The notes beneath the pieces were generated by a model. The model ran no database searches. It was not told where the DNA came from and was given only the letters and a program-made list of their open reading frames with translations. This document shows positions 21,501 through 31,591 of a stretch of DNA of 64,000 nucleotides, in pieces. Numbering within the stretch: the first letter of the stretch is position 1; every line of letters starts with the position of its first letter. Source of the stretch: Prorocentrum cordatum (lineage: Eukaryota; Sar; Dinophyceae; Prorocentrales; Prorocentraceae); contig CAUYUJ010005681.1 in assembly GCA_963575745.1 (NCBI GenBank), positions 83,680 to 147,679 of the forward strand, in the 5' to 3' direction. Both the position numbers and the translations under genes were made by a program.

Positions 21501-21949
21501 TCTGGGCCTGTCCGGAGCAGTTGGGCCCTCCCCGAACCGCTTCGGAATATCGCGGGCGACGTGCCACATTTCGTCGCCGCTTCCCGTGCGCGAGTTTGCC
21601 ATCGACCGCCAGCTCGGCGCCGTGGTTGACGCCGGCGACCTCCTTGCGGAGCGGCCAGGAGCCCTATCGCAGGCGCGGTCTTTCGAAGGCCACGTCGACT
21701 TCCCGTCTCTCCTCAGCGCGCGGTCTCTCGCCGCGGGCGCGCCACATGACGGCGACGGCCCCGAGGAGGCGCCGCCGCCGTCGCCAGCCAGCGCCCGGCC
21801 CAGCAGGAAACAGAGGGCCGCCGCGGCGAGAGCCCGCCGACAGGCGGCGGCTCTGCCCGCGCGCGGCGCCCACCGCGTCGCGGGGGGACCAGGCGCAGAG
21901 GGCGCCGGTCTCACACCGCCTGCGCCGCTTAACGCAGGGGCGGCGATAA
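21501..21949 (+). CDS. Possible exon of an unidentified gene
   Basis: Frame +1, open from after a TAG at 21498. It reads as ordinary protein at first (VREFAIDRQLGAVVDAGDLL, then QARSFEGHVDFPSLLSARSL) and becomes Ala/Arg/Pro-rich toward the end, where it meets the palindrome and telomere repeat. No family recognised and no start codon of its own in the protein-like part. It may be the 3' portion of a gene cut by the telomeric junction. Confidence 0.3.
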
Positions 21950-21950
21950 G

Positions 21951-21972
21951 AGGTGCACAGATCTGTGCACCT
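21951..21972. repeat. Perfect 22-bp palindrome
   Basis: AGGTGCACAG followed by its exact complement ATCTGTGCACCT-type half: the 22-bp stretch equals its own reverse complement. It overlaps the first bases of the telomere repeat by two nucleotides. Confidence 0.95.
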
Positions 21973-22000
21973 AAACCCTAAACCCTAAACCCTAAACCCT
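21971..22000. repeat. Interstitial telomere repeat
   Basis: Four consecutive CTAAACC units (complement of TTTAGGG) plus two further bases, without mismatch. TTTAGGG is the plant-type telomere repeat, also reported for dinoflagellates. The block is internal, lying between the palindrome and a 5'-truncated gene fragment. Confidence 0.9.
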
Positions 22001-22004
22001 TAGG

Positions 22005-22757
22005 TTGCGATCGATCGCCTGCGGAGATGATGGTGATTTGGTGGCGAGCGCGCTGGGGCAGGACGGGGCCTCTCAGCCTGCCTCGCAGTCCGAGACATCG
22101 ATGTCCGACTGCGGCGACGCAGAGGTGACTGGCGCGGAGCTCGCCGACAGCAAGGGCGCGGCCTGGCAGCCACCCGCCGCCGAAAGCATAGAGCCCGACG
22201 AGGAGATCCAGAGCGAGGCTTCTGGCGTGGCCGAAGCACCTGGCAACGTGAAGCCCAGTGCTGCCCCGGTCAAGCTTGCGCCCGCTAAGCCACTGGGCGC
22301 GCCAGCGCCCGCCTGAGGAGGGCCCGCGCGAGGTGCCGGGCCAGGCTCTCCGGCAATGGGCCGGACGAACTGCCTGCGGGCGCGGCCAAGCGACGTGTTC
22401 TTTTCGCAGAATTCGATCAGCAACGTCTTCGCAGAGGATAAGCGCCCCATCTTTGAGACGCTGTACATGCTGCGAGATGGCAGCATCAAGGTCAGCGTCA
22501 TCTCAGAGATCGAGATCACCTGGGGTGCCAATCGGTCATAATGGCCGCCAAGGTGGTGGGCATACACGGGCAATCGCAGATTGTGGATCTTCAGGGAACT
22601 CGAGAAGCAGGGAGTGTTGCAGAACACCGTCGTGCAAGTAACCAGCAAGGAGGTCCCGTCTAGGAAATTTACCACACAAAACGGGGGCGAGACAGTCCGA
22701 GTGACCCGCATGAGCGCGGAGATGCTTGAGGCTGCAATTCAGCCGCGATCATCTTGA
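22005..22757 (+). pseudogene. Fragment with ParB-like-looking C-terminal domain, two in-frame stops
   Basis: Frame +3 runs from the telomere repeat to TGA at 22755-22757, interrupted by TGA at 22314-22316 and TAA at 22542-22544 but without any frameshift. The first part is acidic, Ala/Ser-rich and disordered. The second part (from about 22390) reads DVFFSQNSISNVFAEDKRPI, ETLYMLRDGSIKVSVISEIE, then after the TAA, RRLWIFRELEKQGVLQNTVV. From memory this layout (FSQ-SI ... LRDG-I ... RRLW-FR) resembles a domain common in dinoflagellate predictions, with a possible ParB/sulfiredoxin-like fold; that is inference. No ATG precedes it: the frame closes inside the telomere repeat, so the 5' end is missing. 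Confidence 0.45.
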
Positions 22758-23640
22758 TGTTTACACTTTTATGAGTTTGCCCGCCTCATATTGTCGAGGT
22801 CTGCGGGCTCCGACGCACAGCTGATCTTTTGGCCTGGCATCCAGCCAGAGTTTGAGCCAGCTTGCGCCAGACAGTTCAAGGTTGGTTCAGGAGTGCTGTA
22901 AGATGGACGATAGGCAATATGCGGACCATCAATCTGGTAAACCGTAGTTGCAAAAGGTTGTATGATTCGGACCAGAAGCTAAACCTTAGTTCAGTACCCC
23001 CGAATAGCGATGAGCAACATTTTACTCCATTATGGTGCCATTCTGCGGGCGTTCTTGCTGCCGTCGGGCAATCTTGGACGATTCTGCGGCCTTGCTTGGG
23101 CCGTCTTGGGCAATCCTGGACCCATTTTGGCTTGCCCTTCCCGTCCCTCACTCCTGACGCAGTGCTTGCATGAAGGAGTTCCTATCGGTCCTGAAATGAA
23201 CTGCCCTGCGCTGTGGAGATGTTCGGACGTTTTTGGCGGTTTCCGGCGGTGCCTGGTCAGAGGGTCCCACTCCAGAGGATCCCACCCCGTAGGACTCCCA
23301 CCCCAAAGGACTTCCACCTTTTCAGGACTCCCACCCCACAGGATCCCGACCCACAGGGTCCCCGCGTATAGATTGCACCGCATGGATTGCACAGATGGCG
23401 TAGATTGCATCACATCGGTCGCGCCGCGTATATTGCTTCGCATATGTTGCACAACACTTGCACGTCAAAGATTGCATCACAGAGGTTGCGCTCCACAGAC
23501 TGCCCAGAGTCACCGTATGGGGTCCAGACGGTATCATTCAAGTTTCCTTATTTCATCGTTTCGCTCATTCTGCCGGCCCTTACAGCCTCGTTTCTGCCGT
23601 TTGCCCGAGGGCTTGTTGTCAATGCGGAGCTGTTGGGGTC
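22758..23640. other. No gene seen; short degenerate tandem repeats
   Basis: 22758-23200 shows no supported frame. 23265-23370 repeats words such as GGATCCCACCCC and GGACTCCCACCCC at about 15-bp steps. 23370-23490 repeats ATTGCAC/ATTGCATCAC at about 14-25-bp steps. Neither is coding. Confidence 0.6.
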
Positions 23641-24300
23641 TCTTGGCAGGAGGCAGTTTTGAAGCCTCTTGAGGCCTCCTGGGGGCCGGTTGGGGGCCCT
23701 TGCTGCTTGGGGGCTTCTTGGGGCCTCTTCGGGGCTTCTTGGGGATTATTGTCGTGTTTTTTGTTTGATCTGTGGGTTTGTTGTTTTTTTCTGTTTTTTT
23801 TCTTTTTTTTGTTGTTTTTTTTTTGCTTGTTGCTTTTATGGTTTCTTTGCATTTTTGCGGGTGTCTGGGAGCGTGCCCCTGGGGCGTGAACAATTGCATG
23901 TCGTTTCGAGGGGGGGGGGGGGGGGGGTTTCCCATCTGGTCCTCTGGGCCGTCTTGGGCGCCTTCTTGGGCCGTCTGGGGCCATCTTGGGGCCGCGGTGG
24001 TCCATCTTGGAGGCCCTGGGGCCGTCTTGGGGCGATCTTGAGGGCCTCTTGGGCAGCCTTGGACGTTGTGAACCGCCCAAAGTCGCACATGTGAAACATT
24101 ACACATTTTCCAAATGGAATTTGACGATTTTTGCTTCTTGGGGCCTTCTTGGAGGGCATCTTAAGGCTCTCTTGGGGCTTCTTGGCGGTCCCAGGGCTGT
24201 CTGGAGGTTATCTTGGACGTCTTGGAGCGACCTTTCGGCGACTCGGGGCCCCCCAGACCGTCTCGGGAGCGTCTCGGGGCCCTTTTGGCGCGCTCCTGGA
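23641..24300 (+). repeat. Phased CTTGG repeat block with T-rich and poly-G tracts
   Basis: CTTGGGGCC-type units at 23641-23755 and 23940-24300, separated by a T-rich stretch (23755-23850) and a G run near 23915. An AT-rich island at about 24075-24135 includes TTTTTGCTTCTTGGGGCC, as in the islands of the 33-39 kb region. Confidence 0.75.
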
Positions 24301-24309
24301 GCGCTCTGC

Positions 24310-24328
24310 ATATACGTACACATACGCT

Positions 24329-24363
<35 letters not shown>

Positions 24364-24760
24364 GTATGTGTGTATATATATATGTATGTATAGGTATGTA
24401 TGTATGTATGCATGTATGCATGCATGCATGCAGGAGGCATGAATGCAGGCAGTCATGTATGTTGTATCGGTAGTATGATGTATGTCTGTATGTATGTAGT
24501 AGGTACGTAGTACGTATGTAAGTATGTAAGTATGTAGTATTTACGTTACGTATGTACGTTGTACTATTTACGATGTACGTATGTATGTGGTATGTATGTA
24601 TGTATGGATGATGTATTGTAGGTAGTAGCATGCATGCAGTATGTATGTTATGTATGCATGTTGTATGTATGTATGTATGTATATGAGTATGTCTTTATGG
24701 ATTGTATGAATGTGTGCTATATAAATGTGTGTTATATATTATTATATATATATATTGTCG
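24310..24760 (+). repeat. (TA)n and GTAT/ATGT microsatellite cluster
   Basis: (TA)n at about 24329-24350, then roughly 350 bp of ATGT/GTAT/GCAT tetranucleotides with many variants, then another TATA stretch at about 24733-24755. Confidence 0.9.
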
Positions 24761-24816
24761 CCGGTGCCAGAGCGGAGCGACCCTCCCCCCCCCAACCCAC
24801 CCTTGTAATCTCTCCT

Positions 24817-25500
24817 GGGGGGGTTCGAGCTGGCGCCATTCCCGGTGCGAGCCTGCACGAACCCCCCCGTTAAACACGACCTCCTCTGGTAGGCTGCACG
24901 AACCCCCCCGGTAAGGACGCAACCCCTCCGTCAGCGGCGCGCTCCCGGCACGCGCGAACCCCAGCCCCGACGCGCGAATCTTCCCAGGACGGGCCGGAAC
25001 ACGGCGGCGGCATTGCATCCCAGGGCCGTGCCGGAACACGGCGGCACTGTTCTTCTCTACGCGGCCGTGCCGTCGACCCCCCACAGCGGCTCTCGGGAGT
25101 TGCGCCGCAGCCTCTCGTATTGTGGCCATGAGCCACAATACGAGAGGCTGCGGCGGAACAAAGGCGAGCAGACGCGAATAGAGAACACAAGGCGAGCACA
25201 CGCCACACTTCGACAGGGAGCCACCCTTCCCAACCGCCCCCCTGCCCCCCCCCCCAACCCACCCCCCCCCAACCCACCCCCCACTCCCACCCCCCACTCC
25301 CACAGGGGGGGGTGGGGAGCCCAGGTAGACGCAGTGCGGCCTGCACGAAACCCCCCGGTAAAGCGACAGGGGAGGACCCAATGCGGCCTGCACGAACCCC
25401 CCCGGTAAAGCGGCAAGGGGGGGGTGTTCTAAGCCGCTGGCGGCACCCGGTGCGGGCTGCACGAAACCCCCCAGTAGTGTGCACGAAACCCCCCGGTAGT
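24817..25500. repeat. Dispersed CTGCACGAA(C/A)CCCCCC motif cluster
   Basis: At least six direct copies of TGCACGAA followed by six or seven C and usually GGTAA or GGTAG (near 24857, 24893, 25338, 25387, 25458, 25480). Complementary GGGGGGTTCG-like copies lie at about 24823 and 25505. In between are long C runs (25230-25300). No frame looks like a gene. The GGTAA(A/G)G ends resemble 5' splice sites, which may be chance. Confidence 0.65.
25103..25155. repeat. 24-bp perfect hairpin with 5-nt loop
   Basis: 25103-25126 (CGCCGCAGCCTCTCGTATTG followed by TGGC) and 25132-25155 are exact reverse complements, separated by CATGA. It lies inside the C-rich repeat cluster. It could be a cruciform, a small-RNA hairpin or a remnant of an inverted insertion. 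Confidence 0.9.
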
Positions 25501-25534
25501 GCTGGGGGGGGTGTTCGTGTCACGGCGCACCGCC

Positions 25535-25539
<5 letters not shown>

Positions 25540-25573
<34 letters not shown>

Positions 25574-25944
25574 TGGGCGTCCGGGGCCCCGGGGCCTGGG
25601 GTCGCACACTTTTCCCAAACTCCCCCCCGGTAACCGAATTTGGCCCCTGGGGTGCGGGGTCTTTTTTTTGGAGTCCCAAAACTTTTGTCGGCCCCCCGGG
25701 GACGGCAAGAAGTCGCCAAGGCGGCCCAAGAGCGTTCCAAGCCGTTCAAAATGGCCCCATGATCGGCCCAAGAGGCCCCCAAGAGGCCCCATGGTCGCTC
25801 AGAGAGGATTTGCATGAGAGCCCCAAGAGGCCAAAACCATTGATTTTCATTATGTTTTTCCCCAAACAGCTTGCTGAACGGGGTGCTGTTGTGATAGAAG
25901 CTAAATCCGGCCGAGGGAAGTCGGAGCAGAGACATCCTCACAAA
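25540..25944. other. (TA)n run and gene-free spacer
   Basis: (TA)n occupies about 25540-25572. The rest contains a short inverted-orientation phased block (GGCCCAAGAGGCCCCC near 25765) and no gene. Confidence 0.65.
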
Positions 25945-28900
25945 AATTTGATGGTCCGGGCCGTTTCGCTTGAGACATCCTCACAACTCTCGTTTCTGAG
26001 TTGGCCGGGATTGGCCGTTTCGCCTGAGACATCCTCGAAAAGTTGCGCTCTGGGAGCGCGAGAGGTGGTCCGGCCGTTTCGCTTGAGACATCCTCGAATT
26101 TCTGAGCCCCGAGGTGCCGTGCGAGAGGTGGTCCGAGCCGTTTCGCCTGAGACATCCTCGAAACTCTGAGCACTGAGATGCCCTGCGCGAGGTGGTCCGG
26201 CCCGTTTCGCTTCAGACATCCTCGAAGCTCTGACCTCGGAGATGCCGCGCGAGAGGTGGTCCGGCCCGTTCGAATGTGAGACATACTGTTTCTTTTGTTT
26301 TTTTTTTATTTTTTTGTGTTTTTTCTTTTTTGCACATTGATTCTATCGTCGCTTCGAACTTCTGGCTCTGCAGTCGATGTGTCCTGTGGTCCTGGGGCGT
26401 CTCGCTGAGGACATCCTCGGAATTTTCTGAGCTCTGAGATGCCGTGCGCAAGGTGGTCCGGCCTGTTTCGCACAAGACATTCTCGCAACTCTGAGCTCCC
26501 AGATGCCGCGCAAGAGGTGGTCCAGCCTGGGGGCCCAGAAGGCCACATGTTACATATCCTCCCTGGGACCCTGGGAGCCCGCCTGAGACATCCTCGAACT
26601 GCTGAGCTCTGAGATGCCCTGCGCGAGGTGGTCCGGCCCGTCTCGCCTGAGACATCCTCGCAACTCTGAGCTCTGAGATGCCGTGCGCAAGGTGGTCCGG
26701 CCTGTGTCGCACAAGACATTCTCGCAACTCTGAGCTCCCAGATGCCGCGCAAGAGGTGGTCCAGCCTGGGGGCCCAGAAGACCACATGTTACATATCCTC
26801 CGTTCCTAGAACCTGGGAGCCCCAGGAGCCCAAGAGAGCGCCCAGCGACAGGCCCCAGGGGTCCCAAGGGAGATTCCCAGGAGGCTCCCTTTAGGCCCCA
26901 GGAGCGGCGGTGCCGCGATTGCGACGTACCCACAACTCGGTGTCGATTCGTTGATTTTTCCTGCTCTTGTGCCCCCCCTCCCCATTTAGGGGGGCCCGAC
27001 GGCCACATGTTAGATATCCCCCCTGGGAGCCCCAAGAGGCTTCAGGAAACCCCAGGTGGAGTTCAGGAGGCCACAGGAAGCCCAGGAGGCCCGACGGCCA
27101 CATGTTAGATATCCCCCCCTGGGAGCCCCAAGAGAGGCTTCCGGAAGCCCCAGGTGGGGTCCAAGAGGCCACAGGAAGCCCAGGAGGAAGCCCCAGGAGG
27201 TCCCCAGGAGGCCCCAGGAGGCGTCAGGAGGCCCCCGCAACTCGGAGCTCTGAGACGCCGCGCTCGAGGTGGTCCGGCCCGTTTCGCCTGAGACTTCCTC
27301 GCAGCACGTTTCGCCCGAGACACCGGCCCGTCTCGCCTAAGACATCCTTGCAACTCTGCTCTCTGAGATGCCGTGCGCAAGGTGGTCCGGCCCGTTTCGC
27401 ACAAGACATTATCGCAACTCTGAGCTCCCAGATGCCGCGCAAGAGGTGGTCCAGCCTGGGGGCCCAGAAGACCACATGTTACATATCCCCCCTGGGACCC
27501 TGGGAGCCCCAGGAGCTCAAGCCGCAGGACGCCCAGGACAGGCCCCAGGGGTCCGCAGGAGATTCCCAGGAGGCTCCCAGGAGGCCCCAGGAGGCCCCCT
27601 ATCAGAACGTGTCAAGTAAATACACATCCGGTGTCGATTCGTTGATTTTTCCTGCTCTTGTGGTCCCCCCCCAATTTTGGGGGGGCCCGACGGCCACATG
27701 TTAGATATCCCCCCCTGGGAGCCCCAAGAGGCTTCAGGAAGCCCCAGGTGGGGTCCAGGAGGCCACAGGAGGCCCAGGAGGAAGCCCCAGGAGGTCCCCA
27801 GGAGGCCCCAGGAGGCACCAGGAGGCCCCTGCAACTCGGAGCTCTGAGACGCCGCGCTCGAGGTGGTCCGGCCCGTTTCGCCTGAGACTTCCTCGCAGCA
27901 CGTTTCGCCCGAGACATCGTCGCAACTCTGGGGTCCGAGATGCCGCGCGCGAGGTGGTCCGCCCGTTTCGCCTGAGACATCCTCGCAACTCTGGGCTCCG
28001 AGATGCCCTGCGCGAGGTGGTCCGGCCCATCTCGCCTGAGACATCCTCGCAACTCTGAGCTCTGAGATGCCGTGCGCAAGGTGGTCCGGCCCGTTTCGCA
28101 CAAGACATTCTCGCAACTCTGAGCTCTCAGATGCTGCGCAAGAGGTGGTCCAGCCTGGGGGCCCAGAAGACCACATGTTACATATCCCTGGGACCCTGGG
28201 AGCCCCAGGAGGCCCCAGAGAGCTTCAGGAGGCCGCAGGACGCCCAGGACAGGCCCCAGGGGTCCGCAGGAGATTCCCAGGAGGCTCCCGGGAGGCCCCA
28301 GGAGGCCCCCTATCAGAACGTGTCAAGTTAATACACATCCAGTGTCGATTCGTTGATTTTTCCTGCTCTTGTGGCCCCAATTTTGGGGGGCCCGACGGCC
28401 ACATGTTAGATATCCCCCCCTGGGAGCCCCAAGAGAGGCTTCCGGAAGCCCCAGGTGGGGTCCAAGAGGCCACAGGAAGCCCAGGAGGAAGCCCCGGGAG
28501 GTCACCAGGAGGTCCCAGGAGGCCCCAGGAGGCCCCTGCAACTCGGAGCTCTGAGACGCCGCGCTCGAGGTGGTCCGGCCCGTTTCGCCTGAGACTTCCT
28601 CGCAGCACGTTTCGCCCGAGACATCGTCGCAACTCTGGGGTCCGAAATGCCGCGCGCGAGGTGGTCCAGCCCGTTACGCTGGAGACATCCTCGCAACTCT
28701 GGGCTCCGAGATGCCCGAGGTGGTCCGGCCCATCTCGCCTGAGACATCCTCGCAATCTGAGCTCTGAGATGCCGTGCGCAAGGTGGTCCGGCCCGTTTCG
28801 CACAAGACATTCTCGCAACTCTGAGCTCTCAGATGCTGCGCAAGAGGTGGTCCAGCCTGGGGGCCCAGAAGACCACATGTTACATATCCCCCCTGGGAGC

Positions 28901-29410
28901 CCAGGAGGCCCCAGAGAGCTTCAGGAGGCCGCAGGACGCCCAGGACAGGCCCCAGGGGTCCGCAGGAGATTCCCAGGAGGCTCCCAGGAGGCCCCAGGAG
29001 GCCCCTTACAGAACTTGTCAAGTTAATACACATCCGGTGTCGATTCGTTGATTTTTCCTGCTCTTGTGCCCCCCCCCCCTCCATTTGGAGAGGCCCAAAC
29101 GGCCACAGGTTAGATATCCCCCCTGGGAGCCCCAAGAGGCTTCAGGAAACCCCAGGTGGAGTTCACGAGGCCACAGGAAGCCCAGGAGGAAGCTCCAGGA
29201 GGTCCCCAGGAGGCCCCAGGAGGCCCCCGCAACTCGGAGCTCTGAGACGCCGCGCTCGAGGTGGTCCGGCCCGTTTCGCCTGAGACTTCCTCGCAGCACG
29301 TTTCGCCCGAGACATCGTCGCAACTCTGGGGTCCGCAATGCCGCGCGCGAGGTGGTCCAGCCCGTTACGCTGGAGACATCCTCGCAACTCTGGGCTCCGA
29401 GATGCCGTTC
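25945..29410 (-). repeat. Satellite with ~60-bp units in a ~700-bp higher-order repeat
   Basis: Basic units of about 58-65 bp carry GAGACATCCTCGCAACTCTG and GGTGGTCCGGCCCGTTTCGC. From about 26940 they are organised in a higher-order repeat of about 700 bp. One marker, CCACATGTTACATATCC, occurs at about 26540, 26785, 27470, 28170 and 28875. Another, GTGTCGATTCGTTGATTTTT, occurs at about 26940, 27633, 28344 and 29037. Each period ends in a CCCCAGGAGGCCC-rich stretch. A short T-rich insertion lies at 26285-26335. Both strands are open over long distances, but no protein is supported. Strand is given as minus because the complement carries the GATGTCTCAGGCG motif in the orientation found at 51-52 kb. 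Confidence 0.8.
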
Positions 29411-29416
29411 GGGATG

Positions 29417-29488
29417 AAGAGGAGGAGGAGGAGGAGGAGGAGGAGGAGGAGGAGGAGGAGGAGGAGGAGGAGGAGGAGGAGGAGGAGG
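29417..29488 (+). repeat. (GGA)n run
   Basis: About 24 GAG/GGA units, ending the satellite array abruptly; followed by GCATGTTTTAACATGC, a perfect 16-bp palindrome. Confidence 0.9.
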
Positions 29489-29639
29489 CATGTTTTAACA
29501 TGCCATGCCAGCCCGCACTGGACGGGCACGCAATCGACCTTGGAAACCGCAGTGGGTCTAAAAACCCTGTTTGGGGATACTGCACTCCGGCTATAATGTT
29601 TATTTCGAAGGTTTTCGCGTTCTCACGTTTTCGGGGAGC

Positions 29640-30430
29640 CGACACTCCAAGACTGCCCAAGAAGCTTCCAACATCGCCCCATGACGTCCCAAGAGGCCCC
29701 CAAGAGGCCCCCAAGACAGCCCAAAAGGGCCCCAAGACTGCCCAAGAGGCGCCCAAGACGGCCCAAAAGGCGGCTTCAAGAGGGGCCCAAGAGAGGGAAT
29801 GCGAACCGACACTTCAAGCTTGCCGCCCTAAGAGGCCCCCAGGAGGCCCCAAGAGGCCCCCAAGAGACTCCAAGAGGCTCAAAAGAGGCCCCCAGGATGC
29901 CCAAGAGAGGCCCCAAAAGCTCCAAAACGCGCCCCCGGAGGCTTCAAACCTGCTTCCAAATGGTCCCCCAAGAGGCATCCCACCATGTTCTCCCAGCGAA
30001 CATGCAAGAGGCTTCTAATCCACAACCCAGGCACGGTAGCGGGATGGACCGAAGGCACCGCGAGGCAAAACAGATTGATGTCCCATATGTTGTTTTTGAA
30101 TTGATTTCCGTGTTACCGCTTTTTCGCGAATCCAAGTTTCTAAAACAGCCCAAGAGCCCCCCAAAACCTCTCGAGACGGCCCAAGAGGCTCCCGACAGAG
30201 CCCCAAAGTCGGACGGCTCAGAAGGTCCCCAATTCAGCCCAAGAGCGCTCCAGGAGAGCCCCAAGGGGGGCCCAAGAGGCGGAAGCCGAACTCACAGAGC
30301 GAACCCGCACCCCGAAGACAGCCCCCGAGACCGCTAGCAGGGCCCTAACAGGCTTCCAAGCGGCCTCAGGAACGCCAGAGGGGCCCCACAAACACCCCCC
30401 AGAAGAATCAAGACGCCCCCACAGAGGCTA
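29640..30430 (-). repeat. Phased repeat block, inverted orientation
   Basis: CCAAGAGGCCC / CCAAGACGGCC units of 9-12 bp over 29640-29960 and 30140-30430. Between them, about 29960-30140 holds lower-GC sequence with no recognisable product. Confidence 0.75.
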
Positions 30431-31097
30431 CAAATATAACAAAAGACCGCCGAGAGGCCTTCCACGAGACGCCAAACAACTTCTCAAAGAGCCCTCCAAG
30501 AACGCCCTCCAAAAATATCCAAAGAGACTCTCAGCATGGGTTTGCTGGGCTCTTTCAGCGGCTCTCGGGCATCCCCCCTTAGGCTGCCCTGTGTCCTCTT
30601 CGTGGCTGCCCTTGCACACCTTCCTGGAGCCTTCCTCAGCGCTTGCAAAATCAGCTGGGAGATTTTCAACGTCCGGTCTCTTTTGCAGTCCCCCTACGCT
30701 CCTTCTCACTCTCTTTCTCTTGGCCTTCCCACATCCTATCGCTTTTGTCTGTGAGCTCACACATCCTCCATCTCACTTGCGATCTCCCCCTCATCCCCCT
30801 TCTGAATGTTTTCGGAAGATTATGTCGGATTGTACTTCGGGTTTTTCAGCCTCATTTGGCTTACCCTGGACTCCTCTCGTGGCCATCTTGCGCGCCTTCT
30901 TGGGGCCGTCCTGAGTGCCCGCGCGCTCCTTGCCATCCCCCTCCGATTCCTCCGGCTTGTCGAGAATAGTCTCTGCTAGGCCCACGTTCTTAATATTTCT
31001 TCACCCCATGTTCGAACCATTTGTGGGCAACTCGTGACGTTGCATGTGTGCGTACGCATTTGCACGCAGCTGTGAGATTGTCAAGGGCTGGAGCTTG
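30431..31097. other. No gene seen
   Basis: Pyrimidine-rich plus strand (many CTT, CCTT, TCTC) with short open frames that show no conserved motif. A (Ser/Leu/Pro)-rich frame at 30536-30914 is most simply a composition effect. Confidence 0.45.
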
Positions 31098-31225
31098 CTA
31101 GAACCTAAGCGCGCGCGAAGCGCGCGCGTGGCTCTAGTGTATATATATATGTGTGTATATATAAATATAAATAAATAATTTATTTATGTATATATATATA
31201 TATATATATGTATTGAAGTAGGCCG
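31098..31225 (+). repeat. CTAGAACC hairpin element with (TA)n, copy 3
   Basis: The best-preserved copy. CTAGAACC at 31098 pairs with GGCTCTAG at 31130-31137, enclosing GCGCGCGC-GAA-GCGCGCGC. The hairpin is followed directly by TGTATATATATATG and an AT-rich microsatellite to about 31210. Confidence 0.8.
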
Positions 31226-31591
31226 GGGCGCGCGGGCCCCTACCGGCTCCAAGCGTTGGCACTGGGGTTCAGGGGGCCCATGGTCTCCCAGGCGCGGCCC
31301 CGTCCCGAGGGCTCCTGGACGGCTCTACCAGCCACCAGGACCGGCTCAAGACCGCCCAAGACGCCCTGCGAGCGCACCAAGACGCACCACGATGGTTTCA
31401 AGAGCCACGAGCTTTCCAAGACGCCACAAGAGGGCTCCATGAATCTCCACAAGGGACCCCCAACAAAAAAACCCTTCAGCAATGATTGGCCGTTCTGACT
31501 CAGGACTGTGTTCTTGTGCTGAGGCGACCAACATACAAAATACCTAGTACCACCCTTCGTTGATCCGTTCCAGCTTTTGGCGCTTGCACCC

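Noticed and set aside
23104-23125. CCCATTTTGGCTTG resembling the dinoflagellate spliced leader (CCATTTTGGCTCAAG)
   Set aside because: Only part of the 22-nt leader matches, the CCGTAG start and CTCAAG end are absent, and no donor or Sm-like site follows.
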